A DNA stretch of 13,497 nt from Bacteroidales bacterium. GTDB taxonomy: Bacteria; Bacteroidota; Bacteroidia; Bacteroidales; Dysgonomonadaceae. Numbering within the stretch: the first letter of the stretch is position 1; every line of letters starts with the position of its first letter. This document shows, one piece after another, positions 1 through 6,519 of this stretch. A model generated the notes under the pieces. The model was not told where the DNA came from, did not search any database, and saw nothing but the letters and a program-made list of their open reading frames with translations. A program made the translations under genes and the position numbers. Where the stretch lies: NCBI GenBank assembly GCA_012728155.1, contig JAAYFR010000012.1, forward strand, positions 1 through 13,497. The letters are read 5' to 3'.

Positions 1-67
1 ATACTATGCCGAGTGTAAATAATACAAATGGAGCGAAAGAGTAGCGACTTAGGCGAATAACAAAATA

Positions 68-1222
68 ATGAGTTCAAAAAATAGAATAGTGAAATTTGGA
101 GTGGAATTGTTTCGCATTCTTGTCGGGGCGACTTTTTTGTTTTCCGGATTTGTGAAAGCGATCGATCCACTGGGTTTTACATACAAGATAGAGGATTATC
201 TGATTGAACTGGGACTTACCAATTTTTTCCCGCTGGCTTTACCTGCCGCTATCTCTATGGTGACGGCTGAGTTTGCGTTGGGTGTTTTCCTACTACTCGG
301 TATCTTTAGGAAATGGACCGTTCGATTGATCATTCTCTTCATGCTCTTTTTCACTCCACTTACGCTGTGGATTGCCATTGCTAATCCGGTAGAGAATTGT
401 GGTTGTTTTGGAGATGCATTTCTTATCACCAATTGGCAGACTTTCTATAAAAATATAATACTTTTGACAGGAGCCACTTTGTTGCTCTTGAAATGGGAAG
501 AGATCACTCCGCTCTTTTCAAGGAAAAGAGCTCCGGTAGAAGCGCTATTGACGTTGCTTTTTGGAGTGCTCTTCTCTCTCTATAACCTATATCGTTTGCC
601 GGTACTCGATTTTCGCCCCTATAAGATCGGCGCCGATATAGCACAGCAAATGGTGGTCGACCCGGAGAAGGCGGATCAGATGGAGAACGTTTTTGTTTAT
701 CGAAAAGATGGAATGGAACAGGAGTTTACCGAAGAGAATTATCCTTGGAATGACTCTACCTGGACATTTGTGGAAATGAAGACTAAACTGGTGAAGGAGG
801 GTGAGAAACCTGCCATTGAGGATTTTGCCTTGGAGGCTTTATATTACGACGAGGTGAGTGCTACTTGGAATATAGGAGAAGACATTACTGATATGATCTT
901 GACAAATCCTTCCTATAGTTTCCTGATGGTTAGTTATTCGTTGGAAAAGATGAGACTGAAACAGCTGGATCGCTTCAAGGTGGTGTACCACTTTGCGAAG
1001 GAAAAGGGCTACCCTTTTTATCTGCTCACCTCATCGGCTACCGATGTGGTAGGCGAATGGGAAGAGCAGCATCGTACCGGCTTCCAATTCTGTCATGGAG
1101 ATGAACGGGTACTGAAAACCATGATCCGGGCCAATCCCGGATTAATGTTGCTCAAAGAGGGGAGGGTGATCAATAAATGGGATGGTAGCAGAGTTCCGGA
1201 TAAGAAAAAATTGAATTTTTAA
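68..1222 (+). CDS. MauE/DoxX-like membrane protein with C-terminal thioredoxin-like domain
   Basis: The protein has 384 residues. The N-terminal half is a membrane domain with about five hydrophobic segments (roughly 12-29, 53-80, 84-106, 126-143, 156-178). It carries the sequence NCGCFGD (110-116), a cysteine signature typical of MauE/DoxX redox-associated membrane proteins. The soluble remainder (about 190-384) looks like a thioredoxin-fold domain: a beta-strand region YPFYLLTSS (315-323), then ANPGLMLLKEGRVINKW (355-371), which resembles the cis-Pro/beta-hairpin end of thioredoxins. No CxxC active site is visible there, so the soluble part may be a degenerate or substrate-binding version. 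A role in disulfide or quinone-linked redox chemistry at the cytoplasmic membrane is inferred from the family and not shown here. tpiA starts 15 nt downstream on the same strand, so the two are probably cotranscribed. The ATG at 68 gives a plausible short cytoplasmic leader before the first membrane segment. Family call is good; function is uncertain. Confidence 0.85.
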   Translation: MSSKNRIVKFGVELFRILVGATFLFSGFVKAIDPLGFTYKIEDYLIELGLTNFFPLALPAAISMVTAEFALGVFLLLGIFRKWTVRLIILFMLFFTPLTLWIAIANPVENCGCFGDAFLITNWQTFYKNIILLTGATLLLLKWEEITPLFSRKRAPVEALLTLLFGVLFSLYNLYRLPVLDFRPYKIGADIAQQMVVDPEKADQMENVFVYRKDGMEQEFTEENYPWNDSTWTFVEMKTKLVKEGEKPAIEDFALEALYYDEVSATWNIGEDITDMILTNPSYSFLMVSYSLEKMRLKQLDRFKVVYHFAKEKGYPFYLLTSSATDVVGEWEEQHRTGFQFCHGDERVLKTMIRANPGLMLLKEGRVINKWDGSRVPDKKKLNF

Positions 1223-1237
1223 TATATATTTATTCGT

Positions 1238-1993
1238 ATGAGAAAAAACATTGTAGCAGGTAACTGGAAGATGAATAAAAACCTGCAAGAGGGAATTGAA
1301 CTGGCAAAAGAGCTGAACGAAGCGTTGAAAGAGAAAACCCTAAAATGTGAGGTGGTAATTGGTACGCCATTTATTCATTTGGAAAGTGTGGTAAAGAGTG
1401 TAGATACAACCAAAATTGGTGTGGCCGCACAGAACTGTGCCGACAAGAAATCGGGTGCATATACCGGAGAGGTATCGGCTGAAATGGTGGCTTCCACCGG
1501 TGCCAAATATGTTATTTTGGGACATAGCGAACGACGTGCCTATTACCATGAAACAGCTGAAATGCTGAAAGAAAAAGTGAAATTGGCACTTGAAAACGAT
1601 CTTACCCCCATCTTTTGTATCGGAGAGGTGTTGGAAGAAAGAGAAGCCAATAAGCATTTCGATGTGATACAATCACAGATCGAAGAATCATTATTTGAAC
1701 TTTCCGCTGAAGATTGTACAAAGATCGTACTGGCCTATGAACCTGTTTGGGCAATCGGGACCGGAAAAACGGCTACAGCTGCTCAGGCACAGGAAATGCA
1801 CGCTTTTATTCGAAAATTATTGGTGGAGAAGTATGGTCTGGAAATTGCAGAGAATATCTCTATCCTCTATGGAGGAAGCTGTAATGCCGGGAATGCCAAG
1901 GAGCTTTTCTCCAATCCCGATGTGGATGGTGGCCTGATAGGAGGAGCATCCCTGGGAGTGGATAAATTTATGCCTATTATTGAGGCGTTTTAA
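1238..1993 (+). CDS. tpiA: Triosephosphate isomerase
   Basis: Interconverts dihydroxyacetone phosphate and glyceraldehyde 3-phosphate in glycolysis and gluconeogenesis; cytosolic TIM barrel, normally a homodimer. All hallmark elements are present in 251 residues, the usual bacterial length. AGNWKMN (7-13) holds the substrate-binding Asn9 and Lys11. ILGHSERR (93-100) holds the electrophilic His96. AYEPVWAIGTGK (166-177) holds the catalytic base Glu168 and the flexible loop 6. YGGS (211-214) and GGLIGGASL (231-239) form the phosphate-binding loops. It starts 15 nt after the MauE/DoxX-like gene and is followed by a strong intrinsic terminator, so it is the last gene of its transcription unit. 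Nothing is unusual about the enzyme itself. Confidence 0.98.
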   Translation: MRKNIVAGNWKMNKNLQEGIELAKELNEALKEKTLKCEVVIGTPFIHLESVVKSVDTTKIGVAAQNCADKKSGAYTGEVSAEMVASTGAKYVILGHSERRAYYHETAEMLKEKVKLALENDLTPIFCIGEVLEEREANKHFDVIQSQIEESLFELSAEDCTKIVLAYEPVWAIGTGKTATAAQAQEMHAFIRKLLVEKYGLEIAENISILYGGSCNAGNAKELFSNPDVDGGLIGGASLGVDKFMPIIEAF

Positions 1994-2010
1994 AACAATT
2001 CACAGAATTT

Positions 2011-2053
2011 CACTACAGATTCGGCTTCGGATCTGTGGTGTTTGTTTATCTTT
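2011..2053 (+). terminator. Intrinsic terminator after tpiA
   Basis: Bases 2011-2023 pair with 2028-2040 in a 13-bp stem (two G-U wobbles) closed by the tetraloop GCTT (2024-2027). The stem is followed directly by a T-rich tract, TTTGTTTATCTTT (2041-2053). It lies 18 nt after the tpiA stop codon. The end of this T-tract overlaps a promoter -7 box for the next gene. Confidence 0.85.
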
Positions 2054-2054
2054 G
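2047..2054 (+). promoter_or_regulatory. Candidate -7 box for the SPOR-folE unit
   Basis: TATCTTTG fits the Bacteroidetes -7 consensus TAnnTTTG. Transcription would begin near 2060, giving a leader of about 100 nt before the proposed start at 2167. No clear TTTG -33 element is seen upstream, where the terminator hairpin sits. The same octamer followed by CA occurs as the -7 box of typA on the other strand. Confidence 0.55.
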
Positions 2055-2166
2055 CAGCATTTTATTAAGCTATTCGAAGTGGAACGAAGATTCCGGTTTA
2101 TTGGGATATGGTCAATCTGCTAATCTCTTTATATTGGATCCATTGGTAATGAGTAATTTTAAAAGA

Positions 2167-2694
2167 ATGAACTATCTTTTTCATTATACTGTCATTCTCT
2201 TGATCTGGCTATTCTCTTTGAATGGAGTTTTTGCTCAGTCGTCACAAAAAAAGGGAATATTGAACGAACTGAATTCGGCTGTGCCAGGCAGAGGACACGT
2301 TTTTGTCTATGAGGATGAGCATATCGGTCATGTGTTAGGACGATCCATGTTGCCTCCCAGAACGGTCTATAGCAATGCCGATGGATCGACGCAGTACTAT
2401 CGGGTACGTGGTTTCAAAATACAGGCCTTTTCCGGGAATGACCAACGTACTTCAAAAAATGAAGCCCATCGAAAGCAACAGCTTATTAATAACTCACACC
2501 CTGAACATGAGACGGTTGTCCTTTTTGAATCCCCGTTTTGGCGATTGAGGGTAGGCAATTTCCAAACCAGAGAGGAAGCGGAAGAGATATTGAAAGAGAT
2601 GGTGAAATCATTCCCTTCGTTCGGAAAAGAGATGTATATCGTAGTGGATGAGGTGAAGATCCCGGTCAATCAGAATCAGGGTGGTGAGAATTGA
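2167..2694 (+). CDS. Exported SPOR-domain protein
   Basis: With the start at 2167 the protein has 175 residues. It begins with a clear signal peptide: MNYLFHYTV, a hydrophobic core, and a likely cleavage after VFAQ (residue 24). The C-terminal region (about 77-162) matches a SPOR (sporulation-related repeat) domain. It has YYRVRGFKIQAFSG at the first strand and FWRLRVGNFQTREEAEEIL, the characteristic 'wRVrvGpF.t..eA' pattern, at the second half. SPOR domains bind denuded glycan strands of peptidoglycan, so a periplasmic envelope role is expected. The reading frame stays open upstream to a GTG at 2035, but that codon lies inside the tpiA terminator stem and ahead of the candidate promoter, so it is rejected. 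An ATG at 2149 is an alternative, adding six residues. folE begins 26 nt downstream. Confidence 0.88.
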   Translation: MNYLFHYTVILLIWLFSLNGVFAQSSQKKGILNELNSAVPGRGHVFVYEDEHIGHVLGRSMLPPRTVYSNADGSTQYYRVRGFKIQAFSGNDQRTSKNEAHRKQQLINNSHPEHETVVLFESPFWRLRVGNFQTREEAEEILKEMVKSFPSFGKEMYIVVDEVKIPVNQNQGGEN

Positions 2695-2720
2695 AATTGT
2701 AACCTTCAATAGAAAAAAAG

Positions 2721-3293
2721 ATGTCTGCCGAAGAGTTAGAAAAAAAGAAATCGCTAATTGCCGATCATATGAGAGAGGTCCTCACTTTATTGGGTGAGGA
2801 TACCAGCCGTGAGGGAGTGATAAAAACTCCCGAGAGGGTCGCAAAAGCCTACCAATATCTGACCAAAGGATATTGGCAGGATCCGGAAGAAATTTTACGT
2901 TCCGCACTGTTTAAAGAAAATTATCGACAAATGGTGATTGTAAAAGATATCGATCTCTTCTCGTTGTGTGAGCACCATATGTTGCCATTTTTCGGAAAGG
3001 CGCATGTGGCCTATATCCCCGATGGCTATATTACCGGATTGAGTAAAATAGCCCGGGTGGTTGATGTATTCGCAAGACGGTTACAGGTGCAGGAACGTCT
3101 CACTACCCAAATCAAAGAGTGTATTCAGACGACATTGAATCCGATGGGAGTGATGGTAGTAATTGAAGCCCAACATATGTGCATGCAGATGAGGGGTGTG
3201 GAAAAGCAGAATTCTATCACCACCACATCCGATTTTACCGGTGTTTTCCGAGAACAGAAAACGCGGGAAGAGTTTATTGCATTGATAAAATAA
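2721..3293 (+). CDS. folE: GTP cyclohydrolase I (FolE, type IA)
   Basis: Converts GTP to 7,8-dihydroneopterin triphosphate, the first step of tetrahydrofolate and related pterin synthesis; a cytosolic toroidal homodecamer in known cases. It has 190 residues, close to the compact bacterial form. SLCEHHMLPFFGKAHVAYIP (81-100) supplies zinc ligands Cys83 and His86 plus catalytic His85. GLSKIARVVDVFARRLQVQE (106-125) is the conserved substrate-binding segment. EAQHMCMQMRG (149-159) supplies His152 and zinc ligand Cys154. The intact Cys/His/Cys zinc set identifies the classical zinc-dependent IA enzyme. It lies 26 nt after the SPOR-domain gene and probably shares its transcript. Its stop is only 3 bp from the end of the convergent AraC-type gene. 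Confidence 0.97.
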   Translation: MSAEELEKKKSLIADHMREVLTLLGEDTSREGVIKTPERVAKAYQYLTKGYWQDPEEILRSALFKENYRQMVIVKDIDLFSLCEHHMLPFFGKAHVAYIPDGYITGLSKIARVVDVFARRLQVQERLTTQIKECIQTTLNPMGVMVVIEAQHMCMQMRGVEKQNSITTTSDFTGVFREQKTREEFIALIK

Positions 3294-3296
3294 TAG

Positions 3297-4469
3297 TTAC
3301 CTCACCCTTCCCTCACGGTATTTGCCGGGAGAAATACCCTGTTTTTCATTAAAGACCCGGTAAAATGCACTTACACTTGAAAAACCTGATAATTCCGAAA
3401 TTTGCAATGCCGACAGGTGATTTTGTGTGAGATCATTCATCAAGCTCAATGCATAATCGATCCGGTAGCTGTTGATCCAATCGCAAAAATTTGTCCCCAC
3501 CTCCTCGTTTACAATGCGCGAGATATAGGTGCGATTGGTTCCCAGCATCAATGCTATATCTGTTATCCTTAGTTCGGGATTGGTAAATAGTTTTTTCTCC
3601 TCCATCAGATGAATTAGTTGTTGTTTGGTTATCCTGTTTTTGAAAGAGATATTCTCTTTTCCAGCCTGCAAAGTTTTTTGATTCCTGTAATCATTCACAT
3701 CTTTTATGAAGTGGCTGATAGTGAAATCTTGATGATATCCCACATAACCGATAAAAAATAAAAATAGGGAGTGTGTAATGGAGGGAATGGCTAATAAGAC
3801 TGTTTTATTGATGAAAAAATCTTTCCCGACCGCGTTGGAAAAAAGAGAGATAACCGACGCGAAAAGGAAGGCGAACAACACCCATTTTACCGGGCTGAGG
3901 TCTTTTCCACCCGTATTGGAATAAAATTCCCTGACATTTATATTGTATCTGGTAATGAGGCGCTGTCCGAAATAGAGCGACAGGATAACCTGAATAATAA
4001 AGATAATTTGAAACAGGGAGATCCGTAATAGCTGTAACTGTACTAACTGTGGATAAGGTTCGGCGTAACCTGTCTCGTGATACATCACTACATGGATAAA
4101 CATGTCTAATTCTTTGGGCGACATGCTATAATAGATGAGAAACGAAAAGAGAGACAACAGAAAAGCGGGTATCAAAATCCAACTCCATCGCCAGTTGATC
4201 TTCTCATCGTGTGTCAGTAAACGGATATAATAGTAATAGAGCGGGTAACCGGAAAGCGAAGTAAATACCCACACGTTGTCCATAAAAGCAAATAATTCAT
4301 ACTCATGGTTAAAAAATGCGGCATGTGTAAAATAGTTGATTACCGATAAGGAGAGGAAGAAAGCCAAATAGCGTTTCGATAAATTCCTTTCCCTGCCACA
4401 AAGAAGCAGCGTTACCCAAAATAAGCTGACGAACATGGGCATCACAGAAAGGATTGAAGAAAACAGCAT
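3297..4469 (-). CDS. Seven-TM membrane protein with C-terminal AraC-type DNA-binding domain
   Basis: The protein has 390 residues. The N-terminal two-thirds contains about seven hydrophobic segments (roughly 5-24, 32-52, 61-81, 97-115, 150-168, 194-212, 227-245). A short linker follows, then an AraC/XylS-type double helix-turn-helix (about 281-390). The first HTH is RITDIALMLGTNRTYISRIVNE (301-322, key residues I303, L307, N312, I316, V320). The second is ISELSGFSSVSAFYRVFNEKQG (357-378), ending in the typical GISPGKYR motif. Membrane-anchored AraC regulators of this layout are frequent in Bacteroidota and are assumed to sense a membrane or external signal. Its start is 184 bp from the divergent lipoprotein gene, and repeats in that gap (4518-4572) are natural candidate binding sites. 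It probably controls the neighbouring accessory genes; this is inference. Ligand unknown. Confidence 0.9.
   Translation of the reverse strand: MLFSSILSVMPMFVSLFWVTLLLCGRERNLSKRYLAFFLSLSVINYFTHAAFFNHEYELFAFMDNVWVFTSLSGYPLYYYYIRLLTHDEKINWRWSWILIPAFLLSLFSFLIYYSMSPKELDMFIHVVMYHETGYAEPYPQLVQLQLLRISLFQIIFIIQVILSLYFGQRLITRYNINVREFYSNTGGKDLSPVKWVLFAFLFASVISLFSNAVGKDFFINKTVLLAIPSITHSLFLFFIGYVGYHQDFTISHFIKDVNDYRNQKTLQAGKENISFKNRITKQQLIHLMEEKKLFTNPELRITDIALMLGTNRTYISRIVNEEVGTNFCDWINSYRIDYALSLMNDLTQNHLSALQISELSGFSSVSAFYRVFNEKQGISPGKYREGRVR
3317..3347 (+). terminator. Possible terminator for folE inside the opposing gene
   Basis: GGTATTT (3317-3323) and AAATACC (3332-3338) form a perfect 7-bp inverted repeat with an 8-nt loop. 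It is followed by CTGTTTTTC. The position, 24 nt past the folE stop, suits a terminator. However, the stem is AT-rich and lies within the conserved C-terminal coding sequence of the minus-strand AraC-type gene, so it may be coincidental. Confidence 0.35.
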
Positions 4470-4484
4470 GTTTTAGTTTTTAGA

Positions 4485-4492
4485 CAAAAATA
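4485..4492 (-). promoter_or_regulatory. Candidate -7 box for the AraC-type regulator gene
   Basis: Read on the minus strand this is TATTTTTG, matching TAnnTTTG, 15 nt before the start codon at 4469. The leader would be very short (about 9 nt). No convincing -33 TTTG lies at the expected distance, so the call rests on the -7 match and position. Confidence 0.4.
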
Positions 4493-4517
4493 GTCATTTT
4501 TTATAAATTAGTAGGGT

Positions 4518-4548
4518 TTTTTACAAAAAGAGAGAAAATTTTTACAAA
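4518..4548. repeat. Perfect direct repeat, 21 bp apart, in the divergent promoter region
   Basis: TTTTTACAAA occurs at 4518-4527 and again at 4539-4548, a 21-bp period or two helical turns. This is the spacing typical of tandem half-sites bound by AraC-family proteins. The second copy forms the left end of the longer element shared with 7225-7257. The region is AT-rich, so chance occurrence is possible. Confidence 0.5.
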
Positions 4549-4572
4549 TCAGGAAGAGAAATATATGTTTTG
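4540..4572 (+). promoter_or_regulatory. Shared upstream element, copy 1
   Basis: This 33-nt stretch matches 7225-7257 at 29 of 33 positions. The core is TTTTAC-A/G-AATCAGGAAGA-G/T-AAATATAT, ending in TTG. It lies about 80 nt upstream of the lipoprotein start at 4654. In both copies the element is followed 25 nt later by GTAnATTT at the same register, suggesting a conserved regulatory site ahead of a promoter. It may bind the adjacent AraC-type regulator (inference). Confidence 0.6.
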
Positions 4573-4575
4573 AAA

Positions 4576-4605
4576 ATTGAAGCATCTAAATCACAGGTAC
4601 ATTTG
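4576..4605 (+). promoter_or_regulatory. Candidate promoter of the lipoprotein/hydrolase operon
   Basis: TACATTTG at 4598-4605 is an exact match to TAnnTTTG. ATTG at 4576-4579 sits 18 nt upstream as an imperfect -33 element. Transcription would begin near 4612, about 40 nt before the ATG at 4654. Confidence 0.55.
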
Positions 4606-4653
4606 TGTCTATAATGATACTGCAAACAACCAGATTAAAAAGTGACTGTAACT

Positions 4654-5343
4654 ATGAAAACCCTGAAATTATTTTTGAGAACTATTTTACCATTGATTTG
4701 CTTTGCAATGTTGGTAAACTCATGTGAAAAGGAAAGCGGAGGCAAAAACATGACAATTGGCGGTAAGACCGATTTTGCCGAAAATCAGGTGGGAGCAACT
4801 GCCTCGGGCATCACAACTATCGATGGCAATTCTGCCGGGGATGCCCAAATTAAGGCTGTTGCGAACAGCAATGGAATTACCACTTTTGAAGTTACCGCTT
4901 CGCTGTCGAATGATCTGAAGGAGAAAATTACCAATTTAGGGAATGCCTTTTACGGAGGTGATTTTGACAATAAAAAATCGAAATTTTTAGATTCGAATGG
5001 TAATTTAAATACAAAAATCAAACTCATCAACAGCACCGAAGGGGTTGCTTTTATCAATCCTAATGGGAAGCAGGTGGTGGTGATGAAATACGATGCGAAA
5101 GTGGGTGACAAATGGTCACACACCAAAATAGACGGGAACAAGGTGAATTTTGAAGTCAAGTACAAATCTACTACCGACGACTACAGTTATGCTTTTTTCA
5201 ATATTAAAGTGGTGAAAGTGGAACAAAAATGCCAACAGCCCGGTTATTCAAAAATCGTCTATATCGGTAACCATAAATTTGGATTGGTGGGTTTGGAGGT
5301 TCAATTAGAAGATGGCACTGTTTTAAAATCCACAAAAATATAA
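4654..5343 (+). CDS. Lipoprotein of unknown function
   Basis: With the start at the ATG 4654, the product has 229 residues. A GTG at 4642 in frame would add four residues and is less likely. The N-terminus is a lipoprotein signal: MKTLKLFLRT, a hydrophobic core, and NSC with the modified cysteine at residue 24. EKE follows the cysteine, acidic residues that in Bacteroidota favour transport to the outer membrane surface. The mature part is polar and Gly/Asn/Lys-rich with alternating beta-strand patterns (for example VGDKWSHTKIDGNKVNFEVK), and has one further cysteine near the C-terminus. I do not recognise a family. It is the first gene of a tight plus-strand cluster, with the next start 2 nt after its stop. 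It may be the binding or surface component of that cluster, which is inference from context only. Confidence 0.8.
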   Translation: MKTLKLFLRTILPLICFAMLVNSCEKESGGKNMTIGGKTDFAENQVGATASGITTIDGNSAGDAQIKAVANSNGITTFEVTASLSNDLKEKITNLGNAFYGGDFDNKKSKFLDSNGNLNTKIKLINSTEGVAFINPNGKQVVVMKYDAKVGDKWSHTKIDGNKVNFEVKYKSTTDDYSYAFFNIKVVKVEQKCQQPGYSKIVYIGNHKFGLVGLEVQLEDGTVLKSTKI

Positions 5344-5345
5344 GG

Positions 5346-5732
5346 GTGAAATTAGAAAAATATAAACTATTCGTTGCCAATGCAACCGCTTTGATATTGA
5401 TAATTTTGGGAATGTCCGGGATCTATTTCTTTATCATTCGAAGCTACAAACCGGAGCTGTTGCAGCTAAAAACTTTCACCCTCTATTCTAAATATCTTGA
5501 AACAAAAACTTTTACTTTCATCGTGAACAATCAGGGTGATGAGATAGCAATTGCCACTTATGGAATAGGATGGCTATTGCTCGTTTTGTCGCGTAACCAA
5601 TGCAAACTCACGAAACCTGTAATAGCAATTCTGCTCTTCATAATTGGATACTTTCTCTTTCATGGTATTGCAGCGGTAGTTTTTGTTTTCGCATTTGTTC
5701 TTCTATTACCATTATTCCTCTTAATAAAATAG
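5346..5732 (+). CDS. Small multi-pass membrane protein of unknown function
   Basis: The protein has 128 residues, reading from a GTG codon 2 nt after the preceding stop, which suggests translational coupling. No ATG is available until residue 23 (inside the first membrane segment), so GTG is favoured. Three to four hydrophobic segments are visible (about 9-31, 69-81, 92-108, 109-127). A polar loop (about 33-66) lies between the first two, rich in Lys/Thr/Tyr and holding VNNQGDE. No catalytic motif is apparent and I do not recognise the family. Its place between a lipoprotein and a larger membrane protein suggests an accessory membrane subunit, but this is only context. Confidence 0.7.
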   Translation: MKLEKYKLFVANATALILIILGMSGIYFFIIRSYKPELLQLKTFTLYSKYLETKTFTFIVNNQGDEIAIATYGIGWLLLVLSRNQCKLTKPVIAILLFIIGYFLFHGIAAVVFVFAFVLLLPLFLLIK

Positions 5733-5739
5733 ATCTCAT

Positions 5740-6519
5740 ATGGCGGATTTTTTCTTTGAAAATATTCGGAATAATACAGATTGGCTGCACTGTCTGATTG
5801 TAGAATACAAATTATTTTACATCGACCTCTGGTCATTTATCCATTTAGTAACTGGTGCTGCCCTATTGCTTCTCTTATCTGCATCAGGATCAAAGAGGGT
5901 ATTCACTACTCTTTTTCTGCTCTTGGTTTTATTTGAAATAACAGAGATATCATTTTTTATTGGAGTCCTCAAACTGTTTATGCCGGAGAAGACGCTGGAT
6001 GTGTTCAATGATATTGCCATTGGGATGCTTGGTGGATGGATCATACATATAATTCTGATCTGGAAACGTAGGGCAGTCTATGCCAAATGGATCTTTGCCG
6101 CTATCTCGGCTGCATTTGTATCGTTCGTTTGGGTCGGCTGGTACGGATATAGCTATAATCACAGTTTTTTCAATTCATCCTGTATCAACTGGTGGGCATT
6201 GACCTGCTGGTCCTTTTCGGGATTTTTGATCATCGTGATCAACTACCATCTTGAGAAAAAGATAAATTTCCCGGTAGCTTTTTTTATCACTTCGGTTATT
6301 TATTTGGCTGCACTTGTCGTTGTTGAGTACATCGCCTATCACTCCTTCCACCTTCACGAAACTACCCTGAATGCGAATCCGATGATTTTTAATATTATAC
6401 ATGGAAACAAAACCATGCATATTTATTATCTTACTGCTCCATTGTTCTATATTCTTGTATTTAAATTTTCAAATCACTTTCTGAAGAAATATGAAAAAGG
6501 AGTTTCCGTTGTCAAGTAA
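5740..6519 (+). CDS. Seven-TM membrane protein, VanZ/DUF2238-like features
   Basis: The protein has 259 residues and about seven hydrophobic segments (roughly 30-48, 54-78, 88-108, 117-137, 153-170, 176-198, 227-245). The first three helices show a pattern reminiscent of VanZ/DUF2238-type integral membrane proteins. There is a His in helix 1 (His35), Glu66 and Glu69 in FEITEI, then an acidic DVFNDIAIGMLGGW (87-100) opening helix 3. The second half is unusually rich in Trp, Tyr and His (for example HSFHLHE, 201-207) and matches nothing I know. The assignment rests on pattern resemblance only and could be wrong. It starts 7 nt after the small membrane protein gene and overlaps the following hydrolase gene by 29 nt, so all belong to one transcript. 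Function unknown. Confidence 0.72.
   Translation: MADFFFENIRNNTDWLHCLIVEYKLFYIDLWSFIHLVTGAALLLLLSASGSKRVFTTLFLLLVLFEITEISFFIGVLKLFMPEKTLDVFNDIAIGMLGGWIIHIILIWKRRAVYAKWIFAAISAAFVSFVWVGWYGYSYNHSFFNSSCINWWALTCWSFSGFLIIVINYHLEKKINFPVAFFITSVIYLAALVVVEYIAYHSFHLHETTLNANPMIFNIIHGNKTMHIYYLTAPLFYILVFKFSNHFLKKYEKGVSVVK

Noticed and set aside
1..67. Possible 3' end of an upstream gene
   Set aside because: All three plus-strand frames reach a stop within 45 bases and none of the short tails is recognisable, so no partial gene can be supported.
2035..2166. N-terminal extension of the SPOR-domain gene from GTG 2035
   Set aside because: The codon lies in the tpiA terminator stem and before the candidate promoter; the signal peptide begins at 2167.
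4614..4730. Short ATG frame from 4614 overlapping the lipoprotein start out of frame
   Set aside because: No recognisable product; overlaps the signal-peptide coding region and is likely chance.
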